Source: Halobacteriales archaeon QS_4_70_19 (GTDB lineage: Archaea > Halobacteriota > Halobacteria > Halobacteriales > Haloarculaceae). Taken from it: a DNA stretch of 64,000 nucleotides. Positions 53,134 through 61,107 of the stretch are shown here, one piece after another. The stretch spans positions 59,262-123,261 of the forward strand of contig PXRM01000008.1 of the NCBI GenBank assembly GCA_003020985.1, in the 5' to 3' direction. The notes under the pieces are model-generated. The model was not told where the DNA came from. It saw only the letters and a list, made by a program, of their open reading frames with translations, and made no database searches. Both the position numbers and the translations under genes were made by a program. The first letter of the stretch is position 1; each line of letters begins with the position of its first letter.

Positions 53134-54438
53134 GTGACTGGCACACACCAGGGACGAGCTGTCGTCACGAAACGGGTCGATTCCGGGGAGGCCGACACGA
53201 CCGAGTTCCGCGATCTCGCGCGGGCGGCGGGCTACGAGGTCGTCGGCGAGGTCACCCAGACCCGGAAGGAGGACCCCGCGCTCTGCATCGGCGAGGGGAA
53301 GGCCGAGGAACTGGCCGAGGTCGTTCGGGCGACCGACGCGACGACGGTCCTGTTCGACAACCGCCTCGGGCCGTACCAGACGTTCAACCTCGGGAACCTG
53401 CTCCCGGAGGGAGTGGAGCTGGTCGACCGGTTCCGGCTCATCCTCGAGATCTTCGGCCAGCGCGCGGCCACGAAGAAGGCCCAGCTCCAGGTGGCGCTCG
53501 CGGAGCTGCGCTACGAGCTGCCGCGCGCCGAGGCCAAGGCCTCGCTCGCCAAGCGCGACGAGCGCCCCGGCTTCATGGGGCTCGGCGAGTACGACGAGTC
53601 CCGCGAGCAGGACATCAAGCGGCAGATCGCGGACATCCGCGACGAGCTGGAGTCCATCGAGGCGACGGAGGCCCACCGCCGCGAGCAGCGCCGCGAGTCG
53701 GGTTTCGACCTCGTCGCGCTGGCGGGCTACACGAACGCCGGGAAGTCGACGCTCCTCCGCCGCCTCGCCGACGAACTCGACATCGACGAGAACGCCGACC
53801 GCCACCCCGACCTGGACAGGACCGCCGAGTCCGAGGACCGGCTGTTCACCACCCTCGGGACGACGACGCGGTGCGCGGACGTGGGCAAGCGCGACGTGCT
53901 CGTCACCGACACGGTCGGCTTCATCTCCGACCTCCCGCACTGGCTGGTGGAGTCGTTCCAGTCGACGCTCTCGGAGGTCTACCGGGCGGATCTCGTGCTG
54001 CTCGTGGTCGACGTCTCGGACCCCATCGAGGAGATCCGCGAGAAGCTGGTGACCTGCCACGACACGCTCTACGAGCGCAACGAGGCGCCCATCGTCACCG
54101 TCCTCAACAAGACCGACAAGGTCGACGACGAGGAGCTGGCACGCAAGCGCGAGTCCCTCTCGGCGCTCGCTCCGAACCCCATCGCCGTGAGCGCGCTGGA
54201 GGGCCAGGGCATCGCCGACCTCCGCGACCGCGTCGACGGGGAGCTGCCGCCGTTCGAGCGCGAGCGCCTCGTGCTGCCGATGTGCGACGACGCGATGTCG
54301 CTGGTATCCTGGGTCCACGACCACGCCCACGTCAACGACGTCGACTACGGGGAGCAGGTCGTCCTCGACTTCGAGGCCCGACCGAGCGTCATCAGCCGTG
54401 CGCGGTCGCGGGCCTCGGAGATGGCGGTGCAGGCATAA
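53134..54438 (+). CDS. hflX: GTPase HflX
   Basis: A 434-residue HflX GTPase, which binds the 50S subunit and splits stalled ribosomes under stress. The N-terminal HflX domain (VTKRVDSGEADTTEF, KAEELAEVVRATDATTVLFD) and the helical linker (LGLGEYDESREQDIKR) precede the GTPase. G1 is GYTNAGKST, G3 DTVGFISDLPH and G4 NKTDK. The start is GTG at 53134; other starts would leave out MTGTHQGRAVV. The C-terminal extension is intact. It stands next to an A/T-rich island. Confidence 0.92.
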   Translation: MTGTHQGRAVVTKRVDSGEADTTEFRDLARAAGYEVVGEVTQTRKEDPALCIGEGKAEELAEVVRATDATTVLFDNRLGPYQTFNLGNLLPEGVELVDRFRLILEIFGQRAATKKAQLQVALAELRYELPRAEAKASLAKRDERPGFMGLGEYDESREQDIKRQIADIRDELESIEATEAHRREQRRESGFDLVALAGYTNAGKSTLLRRLADELDIDENADRHPDLDRTAESEDRLFTTLGTTTRCADVGKRDVLVTDTVGFISDLPHWLVESFQSTLSEVYRADLVLLVVDVSDPIEEIREKLVTCHDTLYERNEAPIVTVLNKTDKVDDEELARKRESLSALAPNPIAVSALEGQGIADLRDRVDGELPPFERERLVLPMCDDAMSLVSWVHDHAHVNDVDYGEQVVLDFEARPSVISRARSRASEMAVQA

Positions 54439-54567
54439 CACCCTCTCACTCTACTGTTTCCGAAGCTATCGAAAAGACGCAGAGGTACCATCCAGCAGAG
54501 AAACTATACGAGACAGAAGAACTAATACACTTACCGTGGAGCAGTAACCGCAATACCGCAAAAACAA

Positions 54568-54596
54568 CACTCTAAAAGAAGAGTATGTTTAGAGTG
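54568..54596 (+). promoter_or_regulatory. Perfect 9-bp inverted repeat upstream of the tiny membrane ORF
   Basis: CACTCTAAA (54568-54576) and TTTAGAGTG (54588-54596) flank an 11-base spacer, immediately before GGAGG and the GTG start at 54611. It could be an operator or an RNA hairpin controlling the small gene. Confidence 0.5.
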
Positions 54597-54610
54597 GGAG
54601 GACAGAACTC

Positions 54611-54700
54611 GTGGAGCAGATCGTCTTCTCGGCAATATATGCTGTCTTTGTCGTAGCGCCCCTCCTTCTCTCGTGGATAGCTCCGGAAATGGTGGAGTGA
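54611..54700 (+). CDS. Possible 29-residue single-pass membrane peptide
   Basis: From GTG at 54611 the frame gives MEQIVFSAIYAVFVVAPLLL then SWIAPEMVE and TGA at 54698. GGAGG lies 8 bases upstream. The core is a single hydrophobic helix flanked by acidic ends. It has no known family. The final codons overlap the first direct GGAAACG-type motif. Length and context make this a low-confidence candidate. Confidence 0.4.
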   Translation: MEQIVFSAIYAVFVVAPLLLSWIAPEMVE

Positions 54701-55079
54701 GGGTTCACGTTACTGGCCGTCAGCAAAGGCTTCGGAAACGGTGGAGGGTTCGTGAACTTTTCTCCGTCTTTTCGACTTGCCCTGCGACTTGTTTCTCTTG
54801 ATCGTGTCTCAGCTCCGAGTTAGTTCATACTGCGTGACAGGGAGATTGAGTCCTCACCATGTTCACCGAATCCTCGAACGACAGCTGGTCACTGTGTACG
54901 TCACACCAGCCTCCGGAATTACTGGATCAGCGTCGCAACCATTAGCTCTGGAAACGACGGAGGGATCGTTCAGACGAGGGATCCATCTCTTCCGCTGCTA
55001 CTAAACTCGCGAGAATCACCCGATAGCGTTGACCTCAACGGTGTTTACTTCGGAAACGTTGGAGGAGTGTCTGCAAATC

Positions 55080-55120
55080 TTACCAAACATTTGTTTCTTA
55101 ACGGGTTTAGTGTTTGGTAA
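55080..55120 (+). promoter_or_regulatory. 10-bp inverted repeat at the DUF6788-like gene start
   Basis: TTACCAAACA (55080-55089) and TGTTTGGTAA (55111-55120) are a perfect inverted repeat with a 21-base spacer containing a TTCTTAAC box A. It ends five bases before the ATG at 55125. It could bind a regulator covering the promoter. Confidence 0.55.
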
Positions 55121-55124
55121 GAAA

Positions 55125-55463
55125 ATGCCAACACGTCCACCAACTCCAGAGGGGCTGCCGCAATATCTCGCTGAGGGCGTCCCGAAGCAGGACGACACGG
55201 ACTTGCGTGCTCTTCAGGACTGGATCGACGATCTCCTCGAGTACCGCCAGGATGTCGCCGCTGAAGATATCGACGCCGGCGAGGGCGAGTCGATTGAAGC
55301 CGTCGAAGAATCGAGTGGTGGGACCGTGGTAATCAAGAAAGTCAGCTGTGGCAAAGACAACTGCAAGTGCCAATCCGGCGAGCTGCACGGTCCTTACAAG
55401 TATGTTGTCCGTCGACAGGGCGACGGTCTCGACTGGGATTACAAAGGCCCAGTATCCGAATAA
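55125..55463 (+). CDS. Small cysteine-containing protein (DUF6788-like)
   Basis: A 112-residue protein starting MPTRPPTPEGLPQYLAEGVP. An acidic helical middle precedes VSCGKDNCKCQSGELHGPYK, a CxxxxCxC arrangement followed by YKYVVRRQGDGLDWDYKG. The cysteine pattern and length match the family I recall as DUF6788, seen in haloarchaeal plasmids and accessory regions. Lower GC than neighbours suggests acquisition. No function is established. Confidence 0.68.
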   Translation: MPTRPPTPEGLPQYLAEGVPKQDDTDLRALQDWIDDLLEYRQDVAAEDIDAGEGESIEAVEESSGGTVVIKKVSCGKDNCKCQSGELHGPYKYVVRRQGDGLDWDYKGPVSE

Positions 55464-55495
55464 GACACATCGCCGATGCTTCCGTGCCGCCGGTG

Positions 55496-55981
55496 ATGCC
55501 CTCCCGACGCGACCTGTTACGGGCCGGTGGTGCGACCGGGCTGGCGGCGCTCGCCGGCTGTTCGCGGCTCCCGCTGGCCCCCGGGCCGCAGCTCTCGCTG
55601 ACGCTCCGCAACGAGATCGACCAGGAGGTGGAGCTCAGTGTCGAACTGCTGCGGCCGGACGGGGAGGAGTACAGCGAGGCGGTCGTCTACGAGGAACGGC
55701 TCTCCGTCCCGGCGCCGGCGGAGACGACCGACCTCCCCGGTCGCCTGACGGTCCGGGACGTCGCGCCGGCACGGGGCTATCTCGTCCGGCTCCGGTTCGG
55801 CGACGCCTTCGGAATGCCCGCTGCGGAGTACCGCTACTACCCCGACTGCGCGGCGGGGGTCGCGCACGACGACGACTCGCCGGAACCCCGGCTCTTCGTC
55901 GAACTGCTGCGAGACGACGACGGCACGGCGACGGCGACGGTCAGCCAGACACGGTGCAGCGACAACTCGATCTGGTACTGA
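55496..55981 (+). CDS. Tat-exported small lipoprotein
   Basis: A 161-residue protein with MPSRRDLLRAGGATGLAALA and lipobox LAGC, followed by a short linker and a beta-rich body of about 130 residues (LSLTLRNEIDQEVELSVELL, YLVRLRFGDAFGMPA). It probably folds as an Ig-like or immunity-type beta sandwich anchored outside the cell. Start ATG at 55496 is 32 bases after the DUF6788-like stop. Unknown function. Confidence 0.68.
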   Translation: MPSRRDLLRAGGATGLAALAGCSRLPLAPGPQLSLTLRNEIDQEVELSVELLRPDGEEYSEAVVYEERLSVPAPAETTDLPGRLTVRDVAPARGYLVRLRFGDAFGMPAAEYRYYPDCAAGVAHDDDSPEPRLFVELLRDDDGTATATVSQTRCSDNSIWY

Positions 55982-56043
55982 GTGTGGACCCGTCGCCGGG
56001 CTCCCGGCCCGGTGGGCGGACGGCGTCGGACCTCGACGCCGTA

Positions 56044-56568
56044 CTATTCCAGCGGCCGCTTGGTCTTCTCCACCACCCGCACGTCGTCGATGCGCGTGTC
56101 CGGGTACTGGCCGTCCGCGTCCTTCTCGACGGCCTTCACCATGTCCCAGACGACGTTCAGGCCCGTCGTGACACCCTCCAGCGCCTCCATCTCGCATCCC
56201 GTCTTCCCGGTCGTCTCGACGGCCACCGTCAGTTCCACACGCTCGTCGGAGACGTCGAACGAGGTCTCGACGTTCGTGATGGGAATCTGGTGGCACATGG
56301 GGATGGTCTCCCAGGTGTGCTTGACCGCCTGGACCGCACCCACTCGGGCCGTCGCGAGCACGTCGCCCTTCCCGACCTCGTCGGCGCGGATGGCGTCGAC
56401 GGTCGATGCCCGGACGTGGATGCTCCCGCGTGCGACCGCGCGGCGCGCAGTGTCGGGCTTGTCGCCCACGTCCACCATCTGCACGTCCCCGTCCTCGACG
56501 TGGGTGAGGCCGTCCGCGTCCCCGTCGGAGGCGGCCCCGGAGTCGGGAGCTGCCCCCTCGTCGCCCAT
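56044..56568 (-). CDS. moaC: Cyclic pyranopterin monophosphate synthase (MoaC)
   Basis: A 174-residue enzyme that converts 3',8-cH2GTP to cPMP in molybdenum cofactor synthesis. Key segments include GDVLATARVGAVQAVKHTWE, IPMCHQIPITNV (CHxxP) and GKTGCEMEALEGVTTGLNVV. The N-terminus has about 25 acidic extra residues before VQMVDVGDK. Its ATG overlaps the last base of the upstream stop (TGATG). Coupled to the nnr gene. Confidence 0.92.
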   Translation of the reverse strand: MGDEGAAPDSGAASDGDADGLTHVEDGDVQMVDVGDKPDTARRAVARGSIHVRASTVDAIRADEVGKGDVLATARVGAVQAVKHTWETIPMCHQIPITNVETSFDVSDERVELTVAVETTGKTGCEMEALEGVTTGLNVVWDMVKAVEKDADGQYPDTRIDDVRVVEKTKRPLE

Positions 56569-58025
56569 CAGGACCCACCTCCCGCGATGTCCTCGTCAGG
56601 CCGCCGCAAGGCCCGTGGAAGCGTGTCCACGAGGTCCGTCGCCACGAGCCCGTACCCCTGCTCCTCGACCGCGATGTCGCCGGCACGACCGTTGGCGAAC
56701 GCCGCGATGCAGGCGGCGTCGTGGGCGTCGAGCGCGGACGCAAGCGCACCGCAGGCCCCCGCCAGCACGTCGCCGGTGCCCCCGACGGTCATGCCCGGGT
56801 TGCCAGTGCGGTTGCGACGGGTGCGCTCGCCGTCGCTGATGACGTCCTGGGCACCCTTCACCAGCAGCGTGTGGCCGAGGTCGCCGGCGAACTCGGCGAC
56901 GAGGGTGGCCCGCTCCGCGGGGTCGTCTGCCGTCTCGCCACCCATCTTCCGCAGTTCGCCCTGGTGGGGGGTGCAGAGCAGCGTCGCGTCGGTCATCACC
57001 TCCGGGACGACCTGCAGGGCGTCGGCGTCGACCACGGCGGTTCCCTCGAACCCGGAGAGGAGCTGACGGACCGCGTCGAGCGTCTCGTCGGCGTCGCCGA
57101 GGCCGGGCCCGAGCACCAGCGTGTCGTGCTGGGCCGCCAGGTCCCCGACGGCGTCGACGTGCCCGGGACCGAGGTGGTCGCCATCGAACGGGCGGACGAT
57201 GAGGTTCTCGCTGTACCCCTGCATCTCTCGCGCGACGGGGCTGGGGCAGGCGACGCGTACGAGGTCGGCACCCGCCCGGAGCGCAGCCCGTGCCGAGAGC
57301 GCCGGCGCGCCCGTGTAGGGGCCGCCGCCGACGATCAGCACCTCGCCGTGGTCGCCCTTGTGGCTGGTCGAATCCCGGCCGAGTCGGAGGAGGTCGCCCG
57401 GGCCGACGAACGTCTCGGCCGCCGCGGGGATGCCGATGGGTTCGACCCGCACCTCGGCCGCGACGGCTTCGAGTCCCTGCTTCGTCTCGTGGAAGGTGAC
57501 GACGTGGTCGGCGGTGACGGCGTTCGCGGCGCTCGCCTCGCCGTCCGGGTCGACACCGGAGGGCACGTCGACCGAGAGAACCGTCGCGTCGGACGCAGCC
57601 ATCCGCTCGGCCGCGGTCGCCGCCGGTTCGCGCAGGTCGCCGGCGACGCCCGTGCCCAGCATCGCGTCGACGACGAGGTCGGGCGACCCGAAATCGAGGT
57701 CGGTGGAGTCGGTCACCTCGCGAGCGTCGTAGTCGGCCGCGACCAGCGCGTCCCAGTTCTCGCGGGCGATGTCGGTCCCGATGGCCGACGCGCGACCGAG
57801 CAGGTGGACCGTCGTCTCGCAGTCATCGAGAAAGCGAGCGGCGACCAGCGCGTCCCCGCCGTTGTTCCCGCGGCCAGCGACGATGGCCACCTCGGCGCCA
57901 GGGTCCACGAGGTCCCGAACCACCCGTGCCACGGCGTTGCCGGAGGACTCCATCAACTGCTTGCGCGGGACGCCGAGCGCCTCGGCGTTCGCGTCGAGGA
58001 CGGCGACATCCTGAGCGGTGAGCAT
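56568..58025 (-). CDS. nnr: Bifunctional NAD(P)HX epimerase/dehydratase (Nnr)
   Basis: A 485-residue repair enzyme for damaged hydrated NAD(P)H. The N-terminal YjeF_N epimerase domain has AGRGNNGGDALVAARFL and PDLVVDAMLGTGVAG; the C-terminal ribokinase-like dehydratase domain has IVGGGPYTGAPALSARAALR, VLGPGLGDADETL and GGTGDVLAGACGALASALD. Start MLTAQDVAVLDAN at 58025 gives the domain start at its normal place. moaC follows in the same operon. Confidence 0.92.
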   Translation of the reverse strand: MLTAQDVAVLDANAEALGVPRKQLMESSGNAVARVVRDLVDPGAEVAIVAGRGNNGGDALVAARFLDDCETTVHLLGRASAIGTDIARENWDALVAADYDAREVTDSTDLDFGSPDLVVDAMLGTGVAGDLREPAATAAERMAASDATVLSVDVPSGVDPDGEASAANAVTADHVVTFHETKQGLEAVAAEVRVEPIGIPAAAETFVGPGDLLRLGRDSTSHKGDHGEVLIVGGGPYTGAPALSARAALRAGADLVRVACPSPVAREMQGYSENLIVRPFDGDHLGPGHVDAVGDLAAQHDTLVLGPGLGDADETLDAVRQLLSGFEGTAVVDADALQVVPEVMTDATLLCTPHQGELRKMGGETADDPAERATLVAEFAGDLGHTLLVKGAQDVISDGERTRRNRTGNPGMTVGGTGDVLAGACGALASALDAHDAACIAAFANGRAGDIAVEEQGYGLVATDLVDTLPRALRRPDEDIAGGGS

Positions 58026-58144
58026 GCGCGACCGTTCGACGGGACCCCGGTTAAATCCGGGCGGCACCGCCTCCGTCGTGCGTGTGGCCGACCGGACTGT
58101 CCGCCCACGGGCACATCAACGCCGCAGCGCGGAGAGGGGCCACG

Positions 58145-58150
58145 TTTAAC
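58145..58150 (+). promoter_or_regulatory. Box A of panB
   Basis: TTTAAC lies 25-30 bases before the ATG at 58175 in the gap between divergent nnr and panB. Confidence 0.45.
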
Positions 58151-58174
58151 GCGCCCCATCACGGACTCCGGTAC

Positions 58175-58981
58175 ATGCGAGCGAAGGACATCCGAGCGAA
58201 GGCCGGCGAGGAAGCCATCACGATGCTGACGGCTTACGACGCGCCGACGGCCGAACTCGTCGACGCGGCGGGTGTCGACGTGATCCTCGTCGGCGACTCC
58301 GTGGGCAACCTCCGCCTGGGCTATGACTCCACCCTCCCCGTCACCGTCGACGAGATCGCCAGCCGAACCGCCGCCGTCACGCGGGCGGCCGACGACGCGT
58401 TCGTCCTCGCTGACATGCCGTTCCTCTCGTTCGGCGTCGGCGAGGCCGAGTCCGTCGCGAACTGCGGCCGGATGGTCAAGGAGGCGGGCGCCGACGGCGT
58501 GAAACTGGAGTGTGGCAAGCACACCGTCGAGCTCACCGACCGCCTGACCGACCTCGGCATCCCGGTGCAGGCCCACCTGGGGCTGACCCCCCAGCGCGAG
58601 AACGAGACCGGCCTGTTCCGGCAGGCGACCGACGACGACGCCGCGGAGGAGATGCTCGACCTCGCGGAGGCACACGAGGCGGCGGGTGCGTTCTCGCTCG
58701 TCCTCGAGCACGTCCCCGCGAACGCCGCGGCCGCCGTCACCGAGGCGCTCGACATCCCGACCATCGGTATCGGCGCCGGCCCGGACTGCGACGGCCAGGT
58801 CCTCACCGTCGACGAGGTCGTCGGCCTGGCCGAGGGTGTCGCCCCGTTCTCGAAGAAGTTCGGCGACGTGCGCGGCGAGATGACACGGGCCATCGAGGGC
58901 TACGTCGACGAGGTCGAGGCCGGCGAGTTCCCGGCGGAGGAACACAGCCACTACCAGGAGGAACTGGACGACATCTACTGA
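58175..58981 (+). CDS. panB: 3-methyl-2-oxobutanoate hydroxymethyltransferase (PanB)
   Basis: A 268-residue TIM-barrel enzyme that makes ketopantoate for pantothenate and CoA synthesis. Conserved segments are ITMLTAYDAPTAELVD, ILVGDSVGNLRLGYDSTLPV, GADGVKLECG, GIPVQAHLGLTPQ, the catalytic Glu in LVLEHVPANAA, and IGIGAGPDCDGQVLTVDEV. ATG at 58175 is at the conserved N-terminus. Its 3' end overlaps the convergent zinc-ribbon gene by 7 bases. Confidence 0.93.
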   Translation: MRAKDIRAKAGEEAITMLTAYDAPTAELVDAAGVDVILVGDSVGNLRLGYDSTLPVTVDEIASRTAAVTRAADDAFVLADMPFLSFGVGEAESVANCGRMVKEAGADGVKLECGKHTVELTDRLTDLGIPVQAHLGLTPQRENETGLFRQATDDDAAEEMLDLAEAHEAAGAFSLVLEHVPANAAAAVTEALDIPTIGIGAGPDCDGQVLTVDEVVGLAEGVAPFSKKFGDVRGEMTRAIEGYVDEVEAGEFPAEEHSHYQEELDDIY

Positions 58982-59670
58982 GTCTGCCTGTCGACGGGGG
59001 ACTCGTCCGGGGTGTCGTCGCTACCCTCGTCGGGCACGAACCGGCCGGCGACCCAGCCGACTGTGGCGGCGACGCCGGCCGGGAGGACCGAGAACAGTAG
59101 GAGGACGGTGAACAGGCCGCCGCGACTGCCGCCCTCGGGTTCCAGCGCCGGGCTGAACGCGAGCAGCGGTACCGCCAGCAGCACCAGCGCGATGGCGTAA
59201 CCGCTCTTCGACACCGCCCCCTGGACCGTCCGCTGCCGGACGAGGTAGGCGGTCGCGAGGAGCCAGACGACCACGCCGAACAGCAGGCCGTAGCCGCTCT
59301 CGGTCAGAATGCCGAGTACGATGGTCCCGACGATGCCGGCAATCGTCCCCCCGACGATGCCGGCGATGATGGTCAGGGAGTTGTCGATCAGGCCGTCCGG
59401 GTCGAGGAGCTGTCCGGACGACTCCCCCGCCGTCGACCCAGCAGACGACTTCTCTGCCGTCGCGGCGGCCGACTCGACCAGCTCCGTCACCCCGCCCCCA
59501 GTATCCGCCCCTTCGCTGGTCCCGTCCCACTCCTCGTCCCCATCGGCGTCGGCCGCCGCCTGCTCCTCGGTGAGATCCGCCGAGCAGTGCATGCAGTACG
59601 TCGCGGTGGTCCCGATGGGGCCGCCACACTCCGGACACCGCGGATCGGTCGTCTCGTCCACGCTGCTCAC
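58975..59670 (-). CDS. Zinc-ribbon membrane protein
   Basis: A 231-residue protein. An N-terminal double CxxC zinc ribbon (CPECGG then CMHCSADL) is followed by an acidic linker of ~80 residues and four hydrophobic helices (TIIAGIVGGTIAGIVGTIVL, YGLLFGVVVWLLATAYLV, IALVLLAVPLLAFS and LFTVLLLFSVLPAGVAATVG). The start is GTG at 59670. Many haloarchaeal genomes carry such zinc-ribbon/TM proteins of unknown role. Confidence 0.68.
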   Translation of the reverse strand: MSSVDETTDPRCPECGGPIGTTATYCMHCSADLTEEQAAADADGDEEWDGTSEGADTGGGVTELVESAAATAEKSSAGSTAGESSGQLLDPDGLIDNSLTIIAGIVGGTIAGIVGTIVLGILTESGYGLLFGVVVWLLATAYLVRQRTVQGAVSKSGYAIALVLLAVPLLAFSPALEPEGGSRGGLFTVLLLFSVLPAGVAATVGWVAGRFVPDEGSDDTPDESPVDRQTQ

Positions 59671-59825
59671 CTCCCCTCCACGTGATCGTTCGGCATCGGT
59701 TATCGCCTCCCGTTGCGGGGAGCCACACTGGGGTGGCTAATCAGTCTATGCCCACGTGCAGCCCACCGGCGGTGGCGGTGGACCGCGCTATCGCCGCCTG
59801 TCCACTCTTTCGCGCCGGGAGCCCA

Positions 59826-60611
59826 TCAGTCCGACAGGTCGGCGAGGAAGTCGTCGACGGCGGCGTCGAACGCGTCGGGCCGCTCCAGGTACGGCATGTG
59901 CGCCGCGTCCGCGAGTTCGACGTGGCGGGCGTCGGGGAGGTGGTCGGCGAGGTACTCGTGGAACGACGGGGGGGTGAGGCGGTCGTGTTCGCCGTTGACG
60001 ACGAGCGCCGGCACGTCGACCTCGCCGAGCCGGTCGCGGACGTCGAACGCGTCGCAGGCCCGGAAGTCCCGCTCGGTCGCACGCTGGCCGACGGCGGCAA
60101 ACATCTCGCGAGCCTCCGCCTGCCGCGTCTCGTCCCGCGAGTGGTAGAGCATGTCGTCGTCCAGCAGCGTCTCGATGGCGGCGTCGTAGTCGGTCGCGAG
60201 CGCGTCGAGCAGCCCCTCCGCGACACCGAGCTTGGCGCCGGTCCCCACGAGGACGAGCCCGTCGAGCGCGAGGTCGTGGTCCAGCGCGACCGTCAGCGCG
60301 ACCGCACCACCCAGCGAGTTGCCACAGAGCACTGTCGCGTCCGTCTCCCGGGCGACCGTGACCGCGTCGCCGGCGTAGGCGGCCATCGCGTCCAGTCCCG
60401 CGTCCGGGCCGAGGTCGATGTCGTCGCTCTCGCCGTGTCCACTCAGGTCCAGCGCGACTGCGTCGTGGCCCGGGCGACCGTACTGGTTGGCCCACAGCGA
60501 GTGTGTCCCGCCGCTCCCGTGGACGTACAGGACCCGCGGTTCCTCGTCGGTGCTGTCGGCTGGGGCGGCCCGGTACGCCGTCGTGCGACCGTCGTGGGTG
60601 ACCGAATCCAT
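59826..60611 (-). CDS. Alpha/beta hydrolase
   Basis: A 261-residue serine hydrolase. VLYVHGSGGTHSLWANQYGR is the oxyanion region, GNSLGGAVALTVAL the nucleophile elbow, VVNGEHDRLTPP carries the acid and AAHMPYLERPDAF the catalytic His. The cap domain is helical (about 125-180). Substrate unknown; relatives include MhpC/epoxide hydrolase-like enzymes. Start MDSVTHDGRTTAYRAA at 60611; an upstream in-frame start would add an Arg-rich stretch and is unlikely. Confidence 0.82.
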   Translation of the reverse strand: MDSVTHDGRTTAYRAAPADSTDEEPRVLYVHGSGGTHSLWANQYGRPGHDAVALDLSGHGESDDIDLGPDAGLDAMAAYAGDAVTVARETDATVLCGNSLGGAVALTVALDHDLALDGLVLVGTGAKLGVAEGLLDALATDYDAAIETLLDDDMLYHSRDETRQAEAREMFAAVGQRATERDFRACDAFDVRDRLGEVDVPALVVNGEHDRLTPPSFHEYLADHLPDARHVELADAAHMPYLERPDAFDAAVDDFLADLSD

Positions 60612-60732
60612 ACCGACCGTCCGAACGGCAGGGGTATGAAGCCACCGCGCCGCGCGCACCGGAACTTCTGTGAACCGCAATTCATCCTCCTAGCCGAAAT
60701 CGGTCCGCGTACCCGACATTGACTACACAAAG

Positions 60733-60740
60733 TTTAAATA
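60733..60740 (+). promoter_or_regulatory. Strong box A of the HSP20-like/cdc48 operon
   Basis: TTTAAATA, centred about 29 bases before the ATG at 60766, is one of the best TATA boxes in the window. Confidence 0.6.
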
Positions 60741-60748
60741 CTACTACG

Positions 60749-60765
60749 ACTAACTACTGGTTAGT
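60749..60765 (+). promoter_or_regulatory. Inverted repeat at the transcription start of the cdc48 operon
   Basis: ACTAAC-tactg-GTTAGT, a 6-bp perfect inverted repeat, lies between box A and the ATG, covering the expected start site. It is a candidate operator for stress control. Confidence 0.45.
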
Positions 60766-61107
60766 ATGGCGGAGACCCAGCGGTTCGCAGAACGGGACGT
60801 CGTCGCCCGGCAGTACGGCTACAGCGACGGCGACGTTCTGACAGTTGACCTCGGCCCCGGGACCGACGGCGCCGTGGATGTCGTCGACGGCACCCTCGTG
60901 GTCGTCGTCGAGGGCAACCAGTTCGAGCTGGAGCTCCCCGAGGCGGCGGGCGCCAAAGCGACTATCAACAACGGCATCGTCACGGTCGAGATGCACGATT
61001 CGGCCGCGGACGGGGCAGACAGCGCCGGCACGGAACCGACCGGCGGGGACGGCGAGGACGACCACGGTGCGGGCGAGGACACCTCCGAGGAGGACACTAA
61101 CCGATGA
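60766..61107 (+). CDS. HSP20-like small protein upstream of Cdc48 (DUF7127-like)
   Basis: A 113-residue protein. Residues 20-75 form a beta-sandwich core like the CS/alpha-crystallin domain ([47 protein letters not shown]); residues 78-113 are an acidic tail. Its TGA overlaps the cdc48 ATG (ATGA), so both products come from one operon. In haloarchaea this family is regularly linked to cdc48 (from memory) and may be an adaptor or chaperone partner. Confidence 0.8.
   Translation: MAETQRFAERDVVARQYGYSDGDVLTVDLGPGTDGAVDVVDGTLVVVVEGNQFELELPEAAGAKATINNGIVTVEMHDSAADGADSAGTEPTGGDGEDDHGAGEDTSEEDTNR

Larger units (their letters stand above)
54439..55124. other. A/T-rich island with repeated motifs and inverted repeats
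   Basis: This 686-bp region is much more A/T-rich than its surroundings. It holds five copies of a GGAAACG-type motif: inverted at 54451-54470 (gcttcggaaacagtag), and direct at 54681-54700, 54731-54750, 54945-54965 and 55047-55065 (ctccggaaatggtggag, ttcggaaacggtggagg, tctggaaacgacggagg, tcggaaacgttggagg). It also holds CACTCTAAA/TTTAGAGTG and TTACCAAACA/TGTTTGGTAA palindromes and a possible tiny membrane gene. It may be an inserted replicon fragment, regulator array or relic. No large gene is visible. Confidence 0.75.

Noticed and set aside
54777..55004. Protein frame MPCDLFLLIVSQLRVS in the A/T-rich island
   Set aside because: It has no start signal, no domain, and overlaps the repeated motif; it looks like chance.
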